A DNA stretch of 64,000 bases from contig NZ_CP066339.1 in NCBI RefSeq assembly GCF_016406125.1, forward strand, positions 1,860,001 to 1,924,000, in the 5' to 3' direction. The first letter of the stretch is position 1; each line of letters opens with the position of its first letter. A program made the translations under genes and the position numbers. Below the pieces are notes generated by a model that was not told the DNA's origin, searched no databases, and was given only the letters and a program-made list of their open reading frames with translations. Positions 7,619-16,652 of this stretch are shown here, one piece after another. This DNA is from Alicyclobacillus sp. SO9 (GTDB lineage: Bacteria > Bacillota > Bacilli > Alicyclobacillales > Alicyclobacillaceae).

Positions 7619-10597
7619 ATGACCCAGATACACACAGAAAAAGCTCTGGAAGAAGCGATTGAAGGTCATTTGATTGACTATGGATGGACCAAGGGCGATC
7701 CAGCCACATTCGACCGACAACGAGCGCTTTTCCCGGAAACCTTCACCAAATTTGTCCAAGAGACACAGCCAGACCATTACCAGAAGCTCGTGGGATTCTT
7801 TGGCGCAAAGACGAATGAAGAGATTGTAAAACGCCTAGTGCAGGTTCTCGAACGAGATGGGATGCTCAAAGTTATACGCAAAGGCTTTGATATTTATGGC
7901 GTCCCCGTCAAGACAGCGTTCTTCAAACCCGCAAGTGGTTTGAATCCCGAGACCATTGCACGTTATGAACAGAATGTCCTGACGGTGACCAGGCAGGTGC
8001 ATTACAGCGTCAAGGACAAAGAGAAATCGCTCGACATGGTACTATCCATCAATGGCCTTCCAGTCATGACCCTAGAACTGAAGAATCAATATACGGGGCA
8101 AAGAGTTCAGAATGCTATACGGCAATACAAGGAGGACCGAGATCCACGAGAACTGCTCTTTCAATTTAAGAAGAGGGCATTAGTTCACTTTGCGGTTGAC
8201 CCTGACGAAGTCTATATGACCACGAAGCTCAATGGCAAAAACACCTTCTTTTTACCGTTTAATCGTGGCTACAACTTTGGTGCTGGAAACCCACCATCGG
8301 ATGGCTTCCGTACGGCATATTTGTGGGAAGATGTCTGGCAGAAGGACAGCTTCCTCGAGCTGCTTCAGAAATTTCTTCACCTTCAGGTAGAGGAAAAGGT
8401 CAAAGACGGAAAAAAGACGACCACCGAAACGATGATTTTTCCTCGCTATCATCAACGTGACGCCGTGTTGCGTATCCTTACGGACGTGCTCAAAGTGGGA
8501 CCGGGCCATAATTACCTCATCCAACACTCTGCTGGTAGCGGGAAAACCAATACAATCGCTTGGCTGGCGCATCGGCTCTCTAATCTACATGGCTCAGATG
8601 ATAAATCCATCTTTGACGGGATTATCGTCATTACCGACCGCAAAGTCCTCGACCGACAACTTCAAGATGCGATATATCAGTTTGATCATGTCCAAGGCGT
8701 CGTACAACAGATTGACAAGAATTCCAAGCAACTCAAAGCCGCTCTGGAAAATAAAGAGGCAAAGATCATCATCTCTACGCTCCAAAAGTTTGGTGTTATC
8801 TCCAACCAGGTGGCAGACCTATCTGATAAAAATTTCGCTATTGTCGTTGATGAAGCACACAGCAGTCAAAGCGGTAAGGCTGCTGATGCTGTTAAGGAAG
8901 TCCTTGCTGCTGGATCATTAGAAGAAGCAGAGCACATCCAGCGTGAAGTGGATGCGAGGAATACAGATATGGAAGACAGAATTGTCGAAAAGGTAGCGAA
9001 AGATGGGCCTCAAAAGAACTTGAGTTACTTTGCTTTTACTGCGACACCAAAGGCAAAGACTATCGAAATGTTTGGGCGTAAGCCTTCTCCAGAAGAAAGC
9101 GCACAGCCCTTTCACCTGTACAGTATGCGTCAAGCCATTGAGGAAGAGTTTATCCTTGATGTGCTCAAAAACTACACGACCTATAAGGCCTTTTATAAGT
9201 TGGCCAAGGCGGTTGAAGACGACCCAACGCTTGAAGAAAAGCCGGCCAAAAAAGCTATAGCACGGTTTGCTTCGCTTCATCCTCACAACGTATCTCAAAA
9301 GACCGAAATCATGGTTGAACACTTCCGTAACGTTACTCGAAATAAGATTGGAGGACGAGCCAAAGCCATAGTCGTCACCAGTTCCCGTCTGCATGCGCTG
9401 CGCTATAAAAAAGCCTTCGATGAATACATTCAGCGCAAGCACTATACCGACGTCCAGACCCTCGTTGCATTCTCTGGAACTGTAGTCGATGAGGATATAT
9501 CTTATACCGAGCCAGAGATCAATGGTTTTGGCGAAGGTGAACTCCCTGAGAAATTCGACACGGATGATTATCAGGTTCTTATCGTAGCGAATAAGTATCA
9601 GACCGGTTTTGACCAACCGCTTTTGCACACGATGTATGTCGATAAGAAGCTAAGCGGGATACAAGCTGTCCAAACGTTGTCTCGTCTCAATCGGAAAACA
9701 CGAGGGAAAGAGGATACCTTTGTGTTGGATTTTGCCAATGAGGCGGATGACATTCGAAAGGCATTCCAAGACTATTATGAGGTTACCAATCTCGGCGAAG
9801 CCACTGACCTTAATCTGATATTCGACCTAAAGAGTCGGCTTGAGCAGGTGCAACTTATATGGCCTGATGATATTGAAGCACTATGTGAGGTGTTCTATTC
9901 GGGAAAGGCAAAGAATGCTGCGGCACTGCACAAATATACTGACCCAGCGGTTGAGCGCTTCAAAGCCCTTCCCAATGATGGGCAAGAGGAATTTCGGTCT
10001 ACCTTATCGACGTTTGTACGAGTGTACAGTTTCGTGACACAAATTGCTCCGTTCCAATCCGTGGCTATGCATAAGTTCTACACATATACGAGACTTTTGC
10101 TTAGAAAACTTCCACAGCGTGGCCGGGTCACACTTGATCTGGATGATGAAGTCGCCATGGAATATTATCGCCTTCAGGAAACGTGGAATGGAAATATTGC
10201 GCTCGCAAAGGGTGAACAAGGGGAAGTAGACGGGATTACGCAAGCTGGAACCGGGACCAATGAGAAGAAGATGGCACAGCTTTCCTCGATTATTTCTGTG
10301 CTCAATGAGGCTTTCGGTACAGATTTTACAGAAGCTGACCGGTTGTTTTTCGAACAAGTTGAAACGGACATCATGGAGGACGAAGATATCGTACAAGCAG
10401 CTCGCTCCAATACGATGGAGAATTTCAGCTATGCCTTTGACGATGTCTTTCTGAGCAAAGTCATTGACCGCATAGGAACGAATGATGAGATTTTTGCAAA
10501 AATCATGAACGAGCAAAAGTTCCAAGATGCTGTGAAGAGTTGGATCATGAAATCGGTGTACACGAAGCTTCACAATCCTGACCAACCTTCGCAATAA
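7619..10597 (+). CDS. hsdR: Type I restriction-modification system, restriction/translocase subunit (HsdR)
   Basis: The motor and nuclease subunit, which pulls DNA past the bound complex and cuts it. The N-terminal nuclease domain carries LPVMTLELKNQYTGQ, with the Glu-x-Lys at about residues 153-155. The superfamily 2 helicase core has a Walker A site (HSAGSGKTNT, about residues 303-312), DEAH near residue 411, motif III FTATPK, and motif VI LSRLNRK. The C-terminal helical domain that docks on the methylase completes the expected length (992 residues). The ATG at 7619 follows GGAAAGGATG. It is the last core gene of the operon and appears intact, so the system is probably active. Confidence 0.95.
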   Translation: MTQIHTEKALEEAIEGHLIDYGWTKGDPATFDRQRALFPETFTKFVQETQPDHYQKLVGFFGAKTNEEIVKRLVQVLERDGMLKVIRKGFDIYGVPVKTAFFKPASGLNPETIARYEQNVLTVTRQVHYSVKDKEKSLDMVLSINGLPVMTLELKNQYTGQRVQNAIRQYKEDRDPRELLFQFKKRALVHFAVDPDEVYMTTKLNGKNTFFLPFNRGYNFGAGNPPSDGFRTAYLWEDVWQKDSFLELLQKFLHLQVEEKVKDGKKTTTETMIFPRYHQRDAVLRILTDVLKVGPGHNYLIQHSAGSGKTNTIAWLAHRLSNLHGSDDKSIFDGIIVITDRKVLDRQLQDAIYQFDHVQGVVQQIDKNSKQLKAALENKEAKIIISTLQKFGVISNQVADLSDKNFAIVVDEAHSSQSGKAADAVKEVLAAGSLEEAEHIQREVDARNTDMEDRIVEKVAKDGPQKNLSYFAFTATPKAKTIEMFGRKPSPEESAQPFHLYSMRQAIEEEFILDVLKNYTTYKAFYKLAKAVEDDPTLEEKPAKKAIARFASLHPHNVSQKTEIMVEHFRNVTRNKIGGRAKAIVVTSSRLHALRYKKAFDEYIQRKHYTDVQTLVAFSGTVVDEDISYTEPEINGFGEGELPEKFDTDDYQVLIVANKYQTGFDQPLLHTMYVDKKLSGIQAVQTLSRLNRKTRGKEDTFVLDFANEADDIRKAFQDYYEVTNLGEATDLNLIFDLKSRLEQVQLIWPDDIEALCEVFYSGKAKNAAALHKYTDPAVERFKALPNDGQEEFRSTLSTFVRVYSFVTQIAPFQSVAMHKFYTYTRLLLRKLPQRGRVTLDLDDEVAMEYYRLQETWNGNIALAKGEQGEVDGITQAGTGTNEKKMAQLSSIISVLNEAFGTDFTEADRLFFEQVETDIMEDEDIVQAARSNTMENFSYAFDDVFLSKVIDRIGTNDEIFAKIMNEQKFQDAVKSWIMKSVYTKLHNPDQPSQ

Positions 10598-10635
10598 CAG
10601 TACAAACGTAAAAATCTACAATGGGGGATTGGCAC

Positions 10636-10857
10636 ATGGCAGACATTAAATTTGAAATACAGGAAACTATGGGGATTCTATCAGAATCCAATAAAGGCTG
10701 GAAAAAAGAAGTGAATCTAATGTCGTGGAACGGTAACAAACCTAAATATGATATTCGGGATTGGGCTCCTGAGCATGACAAGATGGGGAAGGGAATTACG
10801 CTGACTGAAGAAGAACTCAAAGCACTGAAGGAATTGCTGAACAGCATGGATTTGTAA
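10636..10857 (+). CDS. YdbC family PC4-like single-stranded nucleic-acid-binding protein
   Basis: A 73-residue protein with the conserved layout of the Bacillota YdbC family: MADIKFEIQETMGILSES, then GWKKEVNLMSWNG, then YDIRDWAPEHDKMGKGITLT and a C-terminal helix ELKALKELLNSM. The family has a transcriptional-coactivator PC4 fold and binds single-stranded DNA. The start is ATG 10636, which follows TGGGGGATTGGCAC; an ATG at 10621 lacks a ribosome site. It lies 38 bp after hsdR, so it may be co-transcribed, but the family is a general housekeeping one and is not usually part of restriction systems. Confidence 0.85.
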   Translation: MADIKFEIQETMGILSESNKGWKKEVNLMSWNGNKPKYDIRDWAPEHDKMGKGITLTEEELKALKELLNSMDL

Positions 10858-10896
10858 AGGCTCTTTTCGCAAACATTGTTGTTTAGAACATGTAGA

Positions 10897-10927
10897 TTGA
10901 TAGAATCACCTTCATGCATGGTATAAT
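10897..10927 (+). promoter_or_regulatory. Candidate sigma-A promoter with extended -10
   Basis: TTGATA at 10897-10902 and TATAAT at 10922-10927, 19 bp apart, with TGG directly before the -10 (extended -10). Downstream, GGGAGG and a GTG at 10975 open a frame that stops after eight codons. The promoter therefore seems to have outlived the gene it drove. Confidence 0.45.
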
Positions 10928-11042
10928 ATGGATTGTTGGTGTTTCGTTGTGGAACGAACAGGGAGGATAATAAAGTGAACTTTCTCCAAGATGTACGGTA
11001 AGCATATTATAGGGAATAAAAGAATAAAAAGGATGAATTTAT

Positions 11043-11267
11043 ATGCTATGGATTTATACACAAGATAAAGAAAGTCTGGTCAGTGTCAGTGAAGTTACTG
11101 TAAAAGGATAAAAAATAGTAGGCATTGTTAGAACTTCGAGACTAGTTTTAGGGACGTACGAATCAAATGAAAGAGCATTAGAAATCCTGAATGAAATATT
11201 TTTGAAACTGAAAGAATCAAGTGGTGATGTTTGTGTGAAATTCGCTATGCCCGAGAGAACAGTGTAA
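11043..11267 (+). pseudogene. Small conserved Bacillota protein broken by an in-frame stop
   Basis: An ATG at 11043 with AAGGATG before it opens a 75-codon frame with TAA at codon 23 (11109-11111). Reading continues in the same frame to a second TAA at 11265-11267 and remains clearly protein-like: MLWIYTQDKESLVSVSEVTV, then after the stop KIVGIVRTSRLVLGTYESN and RALEILNEIFLKLKES. This matches the plan of a small protein common in bacilli and their phages. A single A-to-T change (AAA to TAA) would explain the break. Readthrough or sequence error cannot be excluded. Confidence 0.6.
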
Positions 11268-11830
11268 AACAAACTGGGGGGCAGGTAATGTGAAAGCGGT
11301 CACGCTGCGGCTACCTACGAGACTGTTGGTTACTTGGTGTTTCGATTTTCCACTACGTTTACGTGCTTCTTTATGAGAAATTTGTCTCTTGCCCCTTCAT
11401 TGAGTCAATTCTAAGCCCTCCTAGTGGGAACCTACGAACCCACAATGGCAGGAGCGACAAATATTACGAAAAGGACCTTTGTAAATGAAGGAATGAGGAG
11501 AACGGGTGCTTTCTTCGTTCTCTTTATTCGCAATCATACACACGCCCAGCCAGGGTCCAAGCTTGTCCATCATTATAGTTGATGATATAGGTTGATTTCC
11601 GGCAGAGGTGATCAGAAGGATTCCATTGCCCTCCTTGGGAATACGAATAAAGTTCCTTCCATCCAGTGGCAAATCAACGTATATTAAGTAGTTAGGACTC
11701 GGTATGTACAAGATTCCCGGAGTGGAAAAAGATTCCTCTTTTAGATGGTGAATTTATACATGTATTTGTTTGGGATGTAGGTTTTACTCACGGTGGGCGG
11801 GGAACAGATGTGAATGTCTGGAGGTAACAT
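11268..11830. other. Gene-poor decayed stretch
   Basis: No gene is convincing here. On the minus strand, 11421-11711 is open for 96 codons from an ATG with GGGAA nearby; the product begins MYIPSPNYLIYVDLPLDGR and ends with CRSCHCGF, but no family is recognised. On the plus strand about 11715-11822 reads as a possible gene tail (FPEWKKIPLLDGEFIHVFV). The two cannot both be real, and both may be decayed remnants. Confidence 0.25.
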
Positions 11831-12512
11831 ATGAACTCTATTGAATCGTTTATTGCGGAACTAGCTGCACGTCCTTCCTCTAGCACCGTCAACAATATGT
11901 ATTACGGTGAGAGCGCAGAAGCACGTATCCGGAGAAAAAACCTCCACTTATATCTAAAAAGTATGGAGCGTTCACGGATTCTTCGTAGGAGAGGCTCCGG
12001 GGCATCGAGGATGCGCACAGACAGGTATTCCGTTTACAAGCGAGGCCATTGTGTTACAGGGAAATGAGAGACACAACATCTTCGGCACGGAGCGGGGATA
12101 TCGCAAAGCCTCTCTAGGTACTAGACCATTGAAAGAGTCTACGGCGACGGTAATCTGGGAGATTTTAAGTAAACTGAAGTCTTTGCCTCTTATGTGGAAT
12201 TCATTCCCTTGGCATCCTCACAAGTCGGGCAGTTTACAGTCAAACCGAGCCCCAGTCGCAGGAGAGTTGCAAGAGGGTAGAGGGTTCTTGGAACAGTTGG
12301 TGGGTATGTCTGATCTGGATATGGTTGTAGCTGTGGGAAGGAAGGCAGAGACAGGACTCAAGCCCTATGTATCAGAGTCCACTGGGGAATTGAGGATTGG
12401 TGACTCTGTACTTCGTTTTGCTACAGTCCGTCATCCCTCTTTCGGGGGCAAGGGAGACTTTGTGAAGGGAATGGCAACAGTGTTGGGGAATACAGTAACT
12501 AGAGTATTATAG
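11831..12512 (+). pseudogene. Uracil-DNA glycosylase superfamily gene, frameshifted
   Basis: The family removes uracil from DNA. GGAGG precedes the ATG at 11831. The first frame encodes the N-terminal helix (SIESFIAELAARPSS and LYLKSMERSRIL) and then loses the pattern near 11978-11985. In the frame shifted by one, the text resumes at once with FVGEAPGHRGCAQTGIPFTS, the GEAPG motif of UDG-fold enzymes, and runs on through NSFPWHPHKSG and the C-terminal VRHPSFGGKGDFVKGM. A net loss of two bases (or gain of one) in the CTTCGTAGG stretch accounts for the break. Both halves are otherwise well kept, so the damage is recent or is a sequencing error. Confidence 0.7.
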
Positions 12513-12585
12513 AACGAGTGGCTGGTCAGCAGTTGCTAAGAGTAACTTCTACTACTGTGGTAAAGTGTTTATCTGGGGTGGAAAG

Positions 12586-13698
12586 ATGGATTTAGAGGAA
12601 ATGGTTTACTTTGAGAATGAATATACAAAATTGGATTTTAAGAAGATGCAATATCGCAAGGATCAGTACGAGAACTTAATAAAGGATTTAATTGCAATGG
12701 CAAACGCCGACGTTGAAGGTTGCCGGTACATAATTATCGGAGTAAAGCATCATGCCGCAGGCACCAGAGAGTTTTCACCAATTGACGCCGGCGATTTCGT
12801 AGATGATGCAACATATCAGCAGTTGATTAGTGACAACGTAGAACCGGGCCTGCCATTCAGATATTTTCCATTAGAACTTAATGATAGGCTATTTGGTGTT
12901 TTTGAAATTGACGCAGCGGTGGATCCGCCCTATCTCATGAAAAAGGACTATGGCAAGCTCAGGCGTGGGCAAAGCTGGGTAAGATATGGAAGCTCGCAAC
13001 GTTGCATCAGTCGGCCCGACCTGGATAGGATGTATCTTACAAAAATGGACTCACCTATGGGGGTCGGCACGCTGTCCACTTTTGATCAGGAATTGAGGTG
13101 GGCATCGGGTGCAAACTCCAATGGTGCATACTTTTCCGTGATGGTGAATTATGGGGTTGAATACGGTGAATTGACTTCCGATAGGAAGTGGGACTTGCTT
13201 AAGTTCGCACGTAAAATTACCGAAGACTTAGGCTACTCCCCAGACGATGCATTTCGGAATAGTACCAGTGAAGTAGTAGAATATTGGGCACCTTCGAATG
13301 ACTCATCGTTTCACTTAAAGTATCATCACCCTGGTGTGTTATGGCTGCAATTTCGTCAAGAAGGGGACGTGATATCACTAGAGTGGTTGATAGATATGTA
13401 TTGCTATGTCTACAACTGGATTCATAGTGAGCCCAATTTGAAAACTCTAACAGCAACTCAGCTTGGATTGGCATTAGTTCATTGGCCAGCAAACGGAGTT
13501 GATCTGTTCCCACTCTTACCTTTCTATGAGTCTTTACGAAAAGGACATTTGACCGGTGCACGTCTTATAGAGAAAACATCTATCTCTGACAAGCAGAGTT
13601 GGGGGGATTTCTTCAAAGTGGCTCTGGAGAAATGCCTTACAGAGAATGGATATATAGGGCATGAAGACGGGATTCGGTCCCTTGAATTCAATTTCTAA
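12586..13698 (+). CDS. AlbA_2/Schlafen-type putative DNA-binding protein
   Basis: A 370-residue protein. Residues about 1-140 match the AlbA_2 (Schlafen-like) domain: ENEYTKLDFKKMQYRKDQYE, LIKDLIAMANADVEGCRYII, GVKHHAAGTREFSPI, and a C-terminal strand with KDYGKLRRGQSWVRYGSS. In this family the ExxxxEFK region and the GxK strand form a nucleotide- or nucleic-acid-binding fold. Residues about 140-370 are not recognised, but contain a globular aromatic-rich region. The start is ATG 12586, directly after GGGGTGGAAAG. AlbA_2 proteins often occur in defence islands as effectors or regulators; no partner gene with a known role is adjacent, only a small membrane protein downstream. Confidence 0.75.
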   Translation: MDLEEMVYFENEYTKLDFKKMQYRKDQYENLIKDLIAMANADVEGCRYIIIGVKHHAAGTREFSPIDAGDFVDDATYQQLISDNVEPGLPFRYFPLELNDRLFGVFEIDAAVDPPYLMKKDYGKLRRGQSWVRYGSSQRCISRPDLDRMYLTKMDSPMGVGTLSTFDQELRWASGANSNGAYFSVMVNYGVEYGELTSDRKWDLLKFARKITEDLGYSPDDAFRNSTSEVVEYWAPSNDSSFHLKYHHPGVLWLQFRQEGDVISLEWLIDMYCYVYNWIHSEPNLKTLTATQLGLALVHWPANGVDLFPLLPFYESLRKGHLTGARLIEKTSISDKQSWGDFFKVALEKCLTENGYIGHEDGIRSLEFNF

Positions 13699-13803
13699 CT
13701 GTTCATTTGCTCTATGGACCAGCCCCCTGAAGACAGTATTTCAGCCCTATTGGCGCACATTGCGTGTTTGCTGGTACAAACATATGAGACGGAGGGGTAA
13801 GTG

Positions 13804-14271
13804 ATGTCCTTTGCGCATCATCGGTTACTGGAGTTTATGAATAATCCTTGGGTAACATCCATAATAACAGGGTTAATTTCAGGGTTGCTAGTAGCTGAGT
13901 GGTACAAGTTCAAAGATGAAAAGAACGCTTTTGTGGATCGATTATATGACCTTCATCTGTATGTTGAACTTGTTCGAAGGGGATTAGAACGCTACAAAGA
14001 AAACAGGAACATCGATGCACTGTGGGATATTGTTGTCATGCAAGAACAAGGCAAACTCTACAAGGATCTCCTGGGCTACACAAAACAGAACGAGGAGACT
14101 AAGAAGGTAATCCGAGCAGTTATGGGGACGCTCTATGAAGAACTATATTATGATGTTCGGTTGCAACAACCGTTAGACCAAACGTACGTTTACAGTAAAC
14201 TATCGGAGCTTGCGAAACTAAATATACAAATAATTGCTATTCGGGATAAACACATTAACGGCAGCTCTTAA
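13804..14271 (+). CDS. Small protein with N-terminal membrane helix and helical cytosolic domain
   Basis: About 155 residues. The ATG at 13804 follows GGAGGGG at an ideal distance; the GTG at 13801 is less likely. Residues about 15-32 (WVTSIITGLISGLLVAEWYK) form a single membrane anchor. The rest is helical and charged (LVRRGLERYKENRN and ETKKVIRAVMGTLYEELYYD). I do not recognise a family. It lies 105 bp after the AlbA_2 gene in the same direction and could be part of the same unit. Confidence 0.65.
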   Translation: MSFAHHRLLEFMNNPWVTSIITGLISGLLVAEWYKFKDEKNAFVDRLYDLHLYVELVRRGLERYKENRNIDALWDIVVMQEQGKLYKDLLGYTKQNEETKKVIRAVMGTLYEELYYDVRLQQPLDQTYVYSKLSELAKLNIQIIAIRDKHINGSS

Positions 14272-14378
14272 ATTCTGCCTTACCCACCGATATTTGGTCG
14301 GCGAACGTAGATGGATCTAACTCAAATACTAGAGGGCTCAAGGCCTGCTAGAGGTATCATATATGTGGGGTGGTAAAA

Positions 14379-14663
14379 ATGCTTTCCTTTGAACACAAGC
14401 GTGAAATACTAAGGTCGTTTCCTGAGCTGCGTGAGCAATCGATAAGTAACGGTCATTACGTGAATTTCACTTTCTCTAGCAGTAAGAAACCAGGCAAGAC
14501 CGTGGCCCGTGAATTGTATCACAGTGGCAACGGCTACGTATGTGGACGGTACATGGCCGACTATCCAACGGATGCTCGAGGATGGATAAATATCAAGAAC
14601 TTCAACGAAGCAGAACTCAAAGAAGTTGTGAGCATGTCGATCGAATCCATGTCTAAGCCATGA
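14379..14663 (+). CDS. Small protein of unknown function
   Basis: About 94 residues, starting at ATG 14379 after GGGGTGG. It begins MLSFEHKREILRSFPELRE and continues with SNGHYVNFTFSSSKKPGKTV, ARELYHSGNGYVCGRYM, and a C-terminal helix (NEAELKEVVSMSIESM). The mixed alpha-beta pattern and clean ribosome site make it a credible gene. It converges with the minus-strand pair at 14738-16108. No family is recognised. Confidence 0.6.
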   Translation: MLSFEHKREILRSFPELREQSISNGHYVNFTFSSSKKPGKTVARELYHSGNGYVCGRYMADYPTDARGWINIKNFNEAELKEVVSMSIESMSKP

Positions 14664-14737
14664 GGAAGTGCCGAAATATTTGCGGGGATTTTAAGGTTGG
14701 TCTTATAGGCGGCAACCAGTGCGTCAATGCCGTAACA

Positions 14738-15316
14738 TTAACAGCCCTCAACAATCTCCTCAACAGTTTTAACCACGTCGCCGAGAGATTTAATTTTGGC
14801 CGTGTTATTTCCCTGTGACTGAAAGAGTTGATGGAGCGGTTCAACGATATATTGCAGCACTTTTTCTTCTCCACTCACGGTCTCGAGTGGTAAGAAGTAG
14901 TACCACATTTCCACGCCGTCGTCGATGTTGTGGTACAACTTAATATTGACGTCCTCTCTATAATCAGATTCATCTGACCACCCGGCATCGAAAAGTGGGT
15001 CACATTTATGAAACAAGCCTTCATTTTCTGCCTTAAGATAGGCACAGGTGATGGCCGGATACTGGTTATTAAAGTCTGCATAGTCAAATAAGATGTTGAC
15101 GCCAACCCCTTCGTTTCTCCGCTGCGAGCCGATCCATATCTTCTGTTGGAAATATGGCATCCAGAATCTAGGGCCATGCCAACTATTTGAACGGTCCCAC
15201 ATGACCCCAGTACCGTTTGCCGCATAGCCCAGCTCAACAAGCTGATCGTTTATCGAGTTCAGAAGCATGGATACTTCCTCACAAATTGCAGTCATCGCCA
15301 TATAGATTTCCTTCAT
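14738..15316 (-). CDS. Unknown protein paired with an upstream PD-(D/E)XK protein
   Basis: About 192 residues, starting at ATG 15316 after AGGA with six bases between; a TTG at 15334 is the alternative. It begins with a helix (MKEIYMAMTAICEEVSMLLN), has a conserved-looking core with SWHGPRFWMPYFQQKIWIG and acidic strands (FDAGWSDESDYRED, VNIKLYHNIDDGVEMWYYF), and ends in helices. I do not recognise a family. It begins 36 bp after the stop of the nuclease-like gene, in the same direction, so the two form a unit and this may be its partner or immunity protein. Confidence 0.7.
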   Translation of the reverse strand: MKEIYMAMTAICEEVSMLLNSINDQLVELGYAANGTGVMWDRSNSWHGPRFWMPYFQQKIWIGSQRRNEGVGVNILFDYADFNNQYPAITCAYLKAENEGLFHKCDPLFDAGWSDESDYREDVNIKLYHNIDDGVEMWYYFLPLETVSGEEKVLQYIVEPLHQLFQSQGNNTAKIKSLGDVVKTVEEIVEGC

Positions 15317-15352
15317 TCTTTTTCCTGTTATCAAAGACGCATCTCCTCATCC

Positions 15353-16108
15353 TTAAAATTCTGCCCCTGCTTGGCGCCAAAAGAATGGCCGGTTTAGTCC
15401 ATCAGCGTCGAATGAATCGACTGCCTTAAATCCCTGAAAGGGAACGAGTCTCTTCCTGTGAAGTAGCAAGCGTAGGTCGGTTAGTAGCCGAACTGTCATA
15501 GTATCGGTTTCCGAATCTGCTATTTGGGGTTCGATGATGGAATTAACTTTTCTCCAAGAAGTCCAAAAAAGGCAATTGTAGGATTCATTCACGCCTTTGT
15601 TTCGAAGAAGTTCAGCAGATTCTTGGATGTCAGCCCTGGGAAGCGCATAGTGAGCGGTTACATAAAAGAGATACTTTCGCTCTGAGGAAGAGATTTTCAT
15701 ATAGTTGGCATCACTAACATTAAGACGATTCGTCACCAAATCGTAGTATTGCTCGGCCAACTGGTCCCCATGTGACCACGAATGGCTGTCCAAACTATTA
15801 CTCTTTGGCGACGTGTATTTACACTCGACTATGATTGTCGTAACGGTTCCGTCCTGCCCTGTAAGAATGCACAAGACATCTGGTTCCCGGTGAAAACCTG
15901 TAGTTTTAGGCCAGAACAAATACTCAGCATCAACAACAGGACCGTGCTCCCTGAAACTTTCTCCGAGGAGATTTTTACTAGTTCTGAGGAATGGAATAAG
16001 CCCTCTACCTGGACTAACGTACTTGAACGTTCCGAAGACATCCGACGTTAATAGGTCTTCGGATTCTTCTTGAGCCGATAGTTTTCCATGCAGTTCTGCA
16101 AGAGTCAT
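15353..16108 (-). CDS. Putative PD-(D/E)XK nuclease
   Basis: 251 residues with a strong AAAGGAG ribosome site before ATG 16108. A nuclease-type core is visible at about residues 72-100: FHREPDVLCILTGQDG then TTIIVECKYTSPKS, giving D...E-x-K. Upstream, ESEDLLTSDVFGTFKYVSPG and later DQLAEQYYDLVTN fit a helix that often follows the lysine strand in restriction-like folds. It is the first gene of a two-gene minus-strand unit with 14738-15316. A role in DNA restriction or repair is likely; the target is unknown. Confidence 0.72.
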   Translation of the reverse strand: MTLAELHGKLSAQEESEDLLTSDVFGTFKYVSPGRGLIPFLRTSKNLLGESFREHGPVVDAEYLFWPKTTGFHREPDVLCILTGQDGTVTTIIVECKYTSPKSNSLDSHSWSHGDQLAEQYYDLVTNRLNVSDANYMKISSSERKYLFYVTAHYALPRADIQESAELLRNKGVNESYNCLFWTSWRKVNSIIEPQIADSETDTMTVRLLTDLRLLLHRKRLVPFQGFKAVDSFDADGLNRPFFWRQAGAEF

Positions 16109-16217
16109 ATGCGACTCCTTTCTAAGAAAATCTAACTTATCATTTCAATTAAACATCCAGATTCTAAACTCCTCTTTCACCGGATAAGACTCAGTTCTGG
16201 ATATAGTGCACAAGTTC

Positions 16218-16466
16218 TCATACTCCCCACGAGTGGAGTTCATTTGCACAATGCGTGCACACAGGCCTTCCCTTCATGTCTATTAGTTCCCCAGGGAAAC
16301 CGCAGAACAGACATACGGCAGAATATGCCGTAACTACGATATTTTCGCCTTCCATGAAGATCTCTATTTCATCCTTCTCATCAATCCCTAAAGTCTTTCT
16401 TAATTCGATAGGAAGGACCACTCGTCCCAGGGTATCAATTCGGCGAACGATGCGACTTTGCGCCAT
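16218..16466 (-). CDS. AbrB/SpoVT-type transcription regulator with C-terminal zinc finger
   Basis: About 82 residues. The N-terminal half is a textbook AbrB swapped-hairpin domain: SRIVRRIDTLGRVVLPIELR then KTLGIDEKDEIEIFMEGENI. The C-terminal half has CLFCG and CTHC, four cysteines spaced as a zinc ribbon, where AbrB itself carries a different multimerisation domain. The ATG at 16466 follows AAGGAG by nine bases; the ATG at 16475 sits directly on that site. It lies between two accessory units and may regulate one of them. The domain call is secure; the target is unknown. Confidence 0.9.
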   Translation of the reverse strand: MAQSRIVRRIDTLGRVVLPIELRKTLGIDEKDEIEIFMEGENIVVTAYSAVCLFCGFPGELIDMKGRPVCTHCANELHSWGV

Positions 16467-16652
16467 TTTATTCATCTCCTTCAGCAGCAGTATGTCTCAA
16501 ATTTGCATAAAACGACATGCTGTTCAGGAGAATCTGTGCGCATTTTGAAATAGCGAAGAAAATCTTCTACCTGTAACTTGCAGTGTCCGATCAACCCTCC
16601 GTAGGCTATCCCCATTCAACCGGTAGACACCGGAAGGAAGGGGAACTGACAG

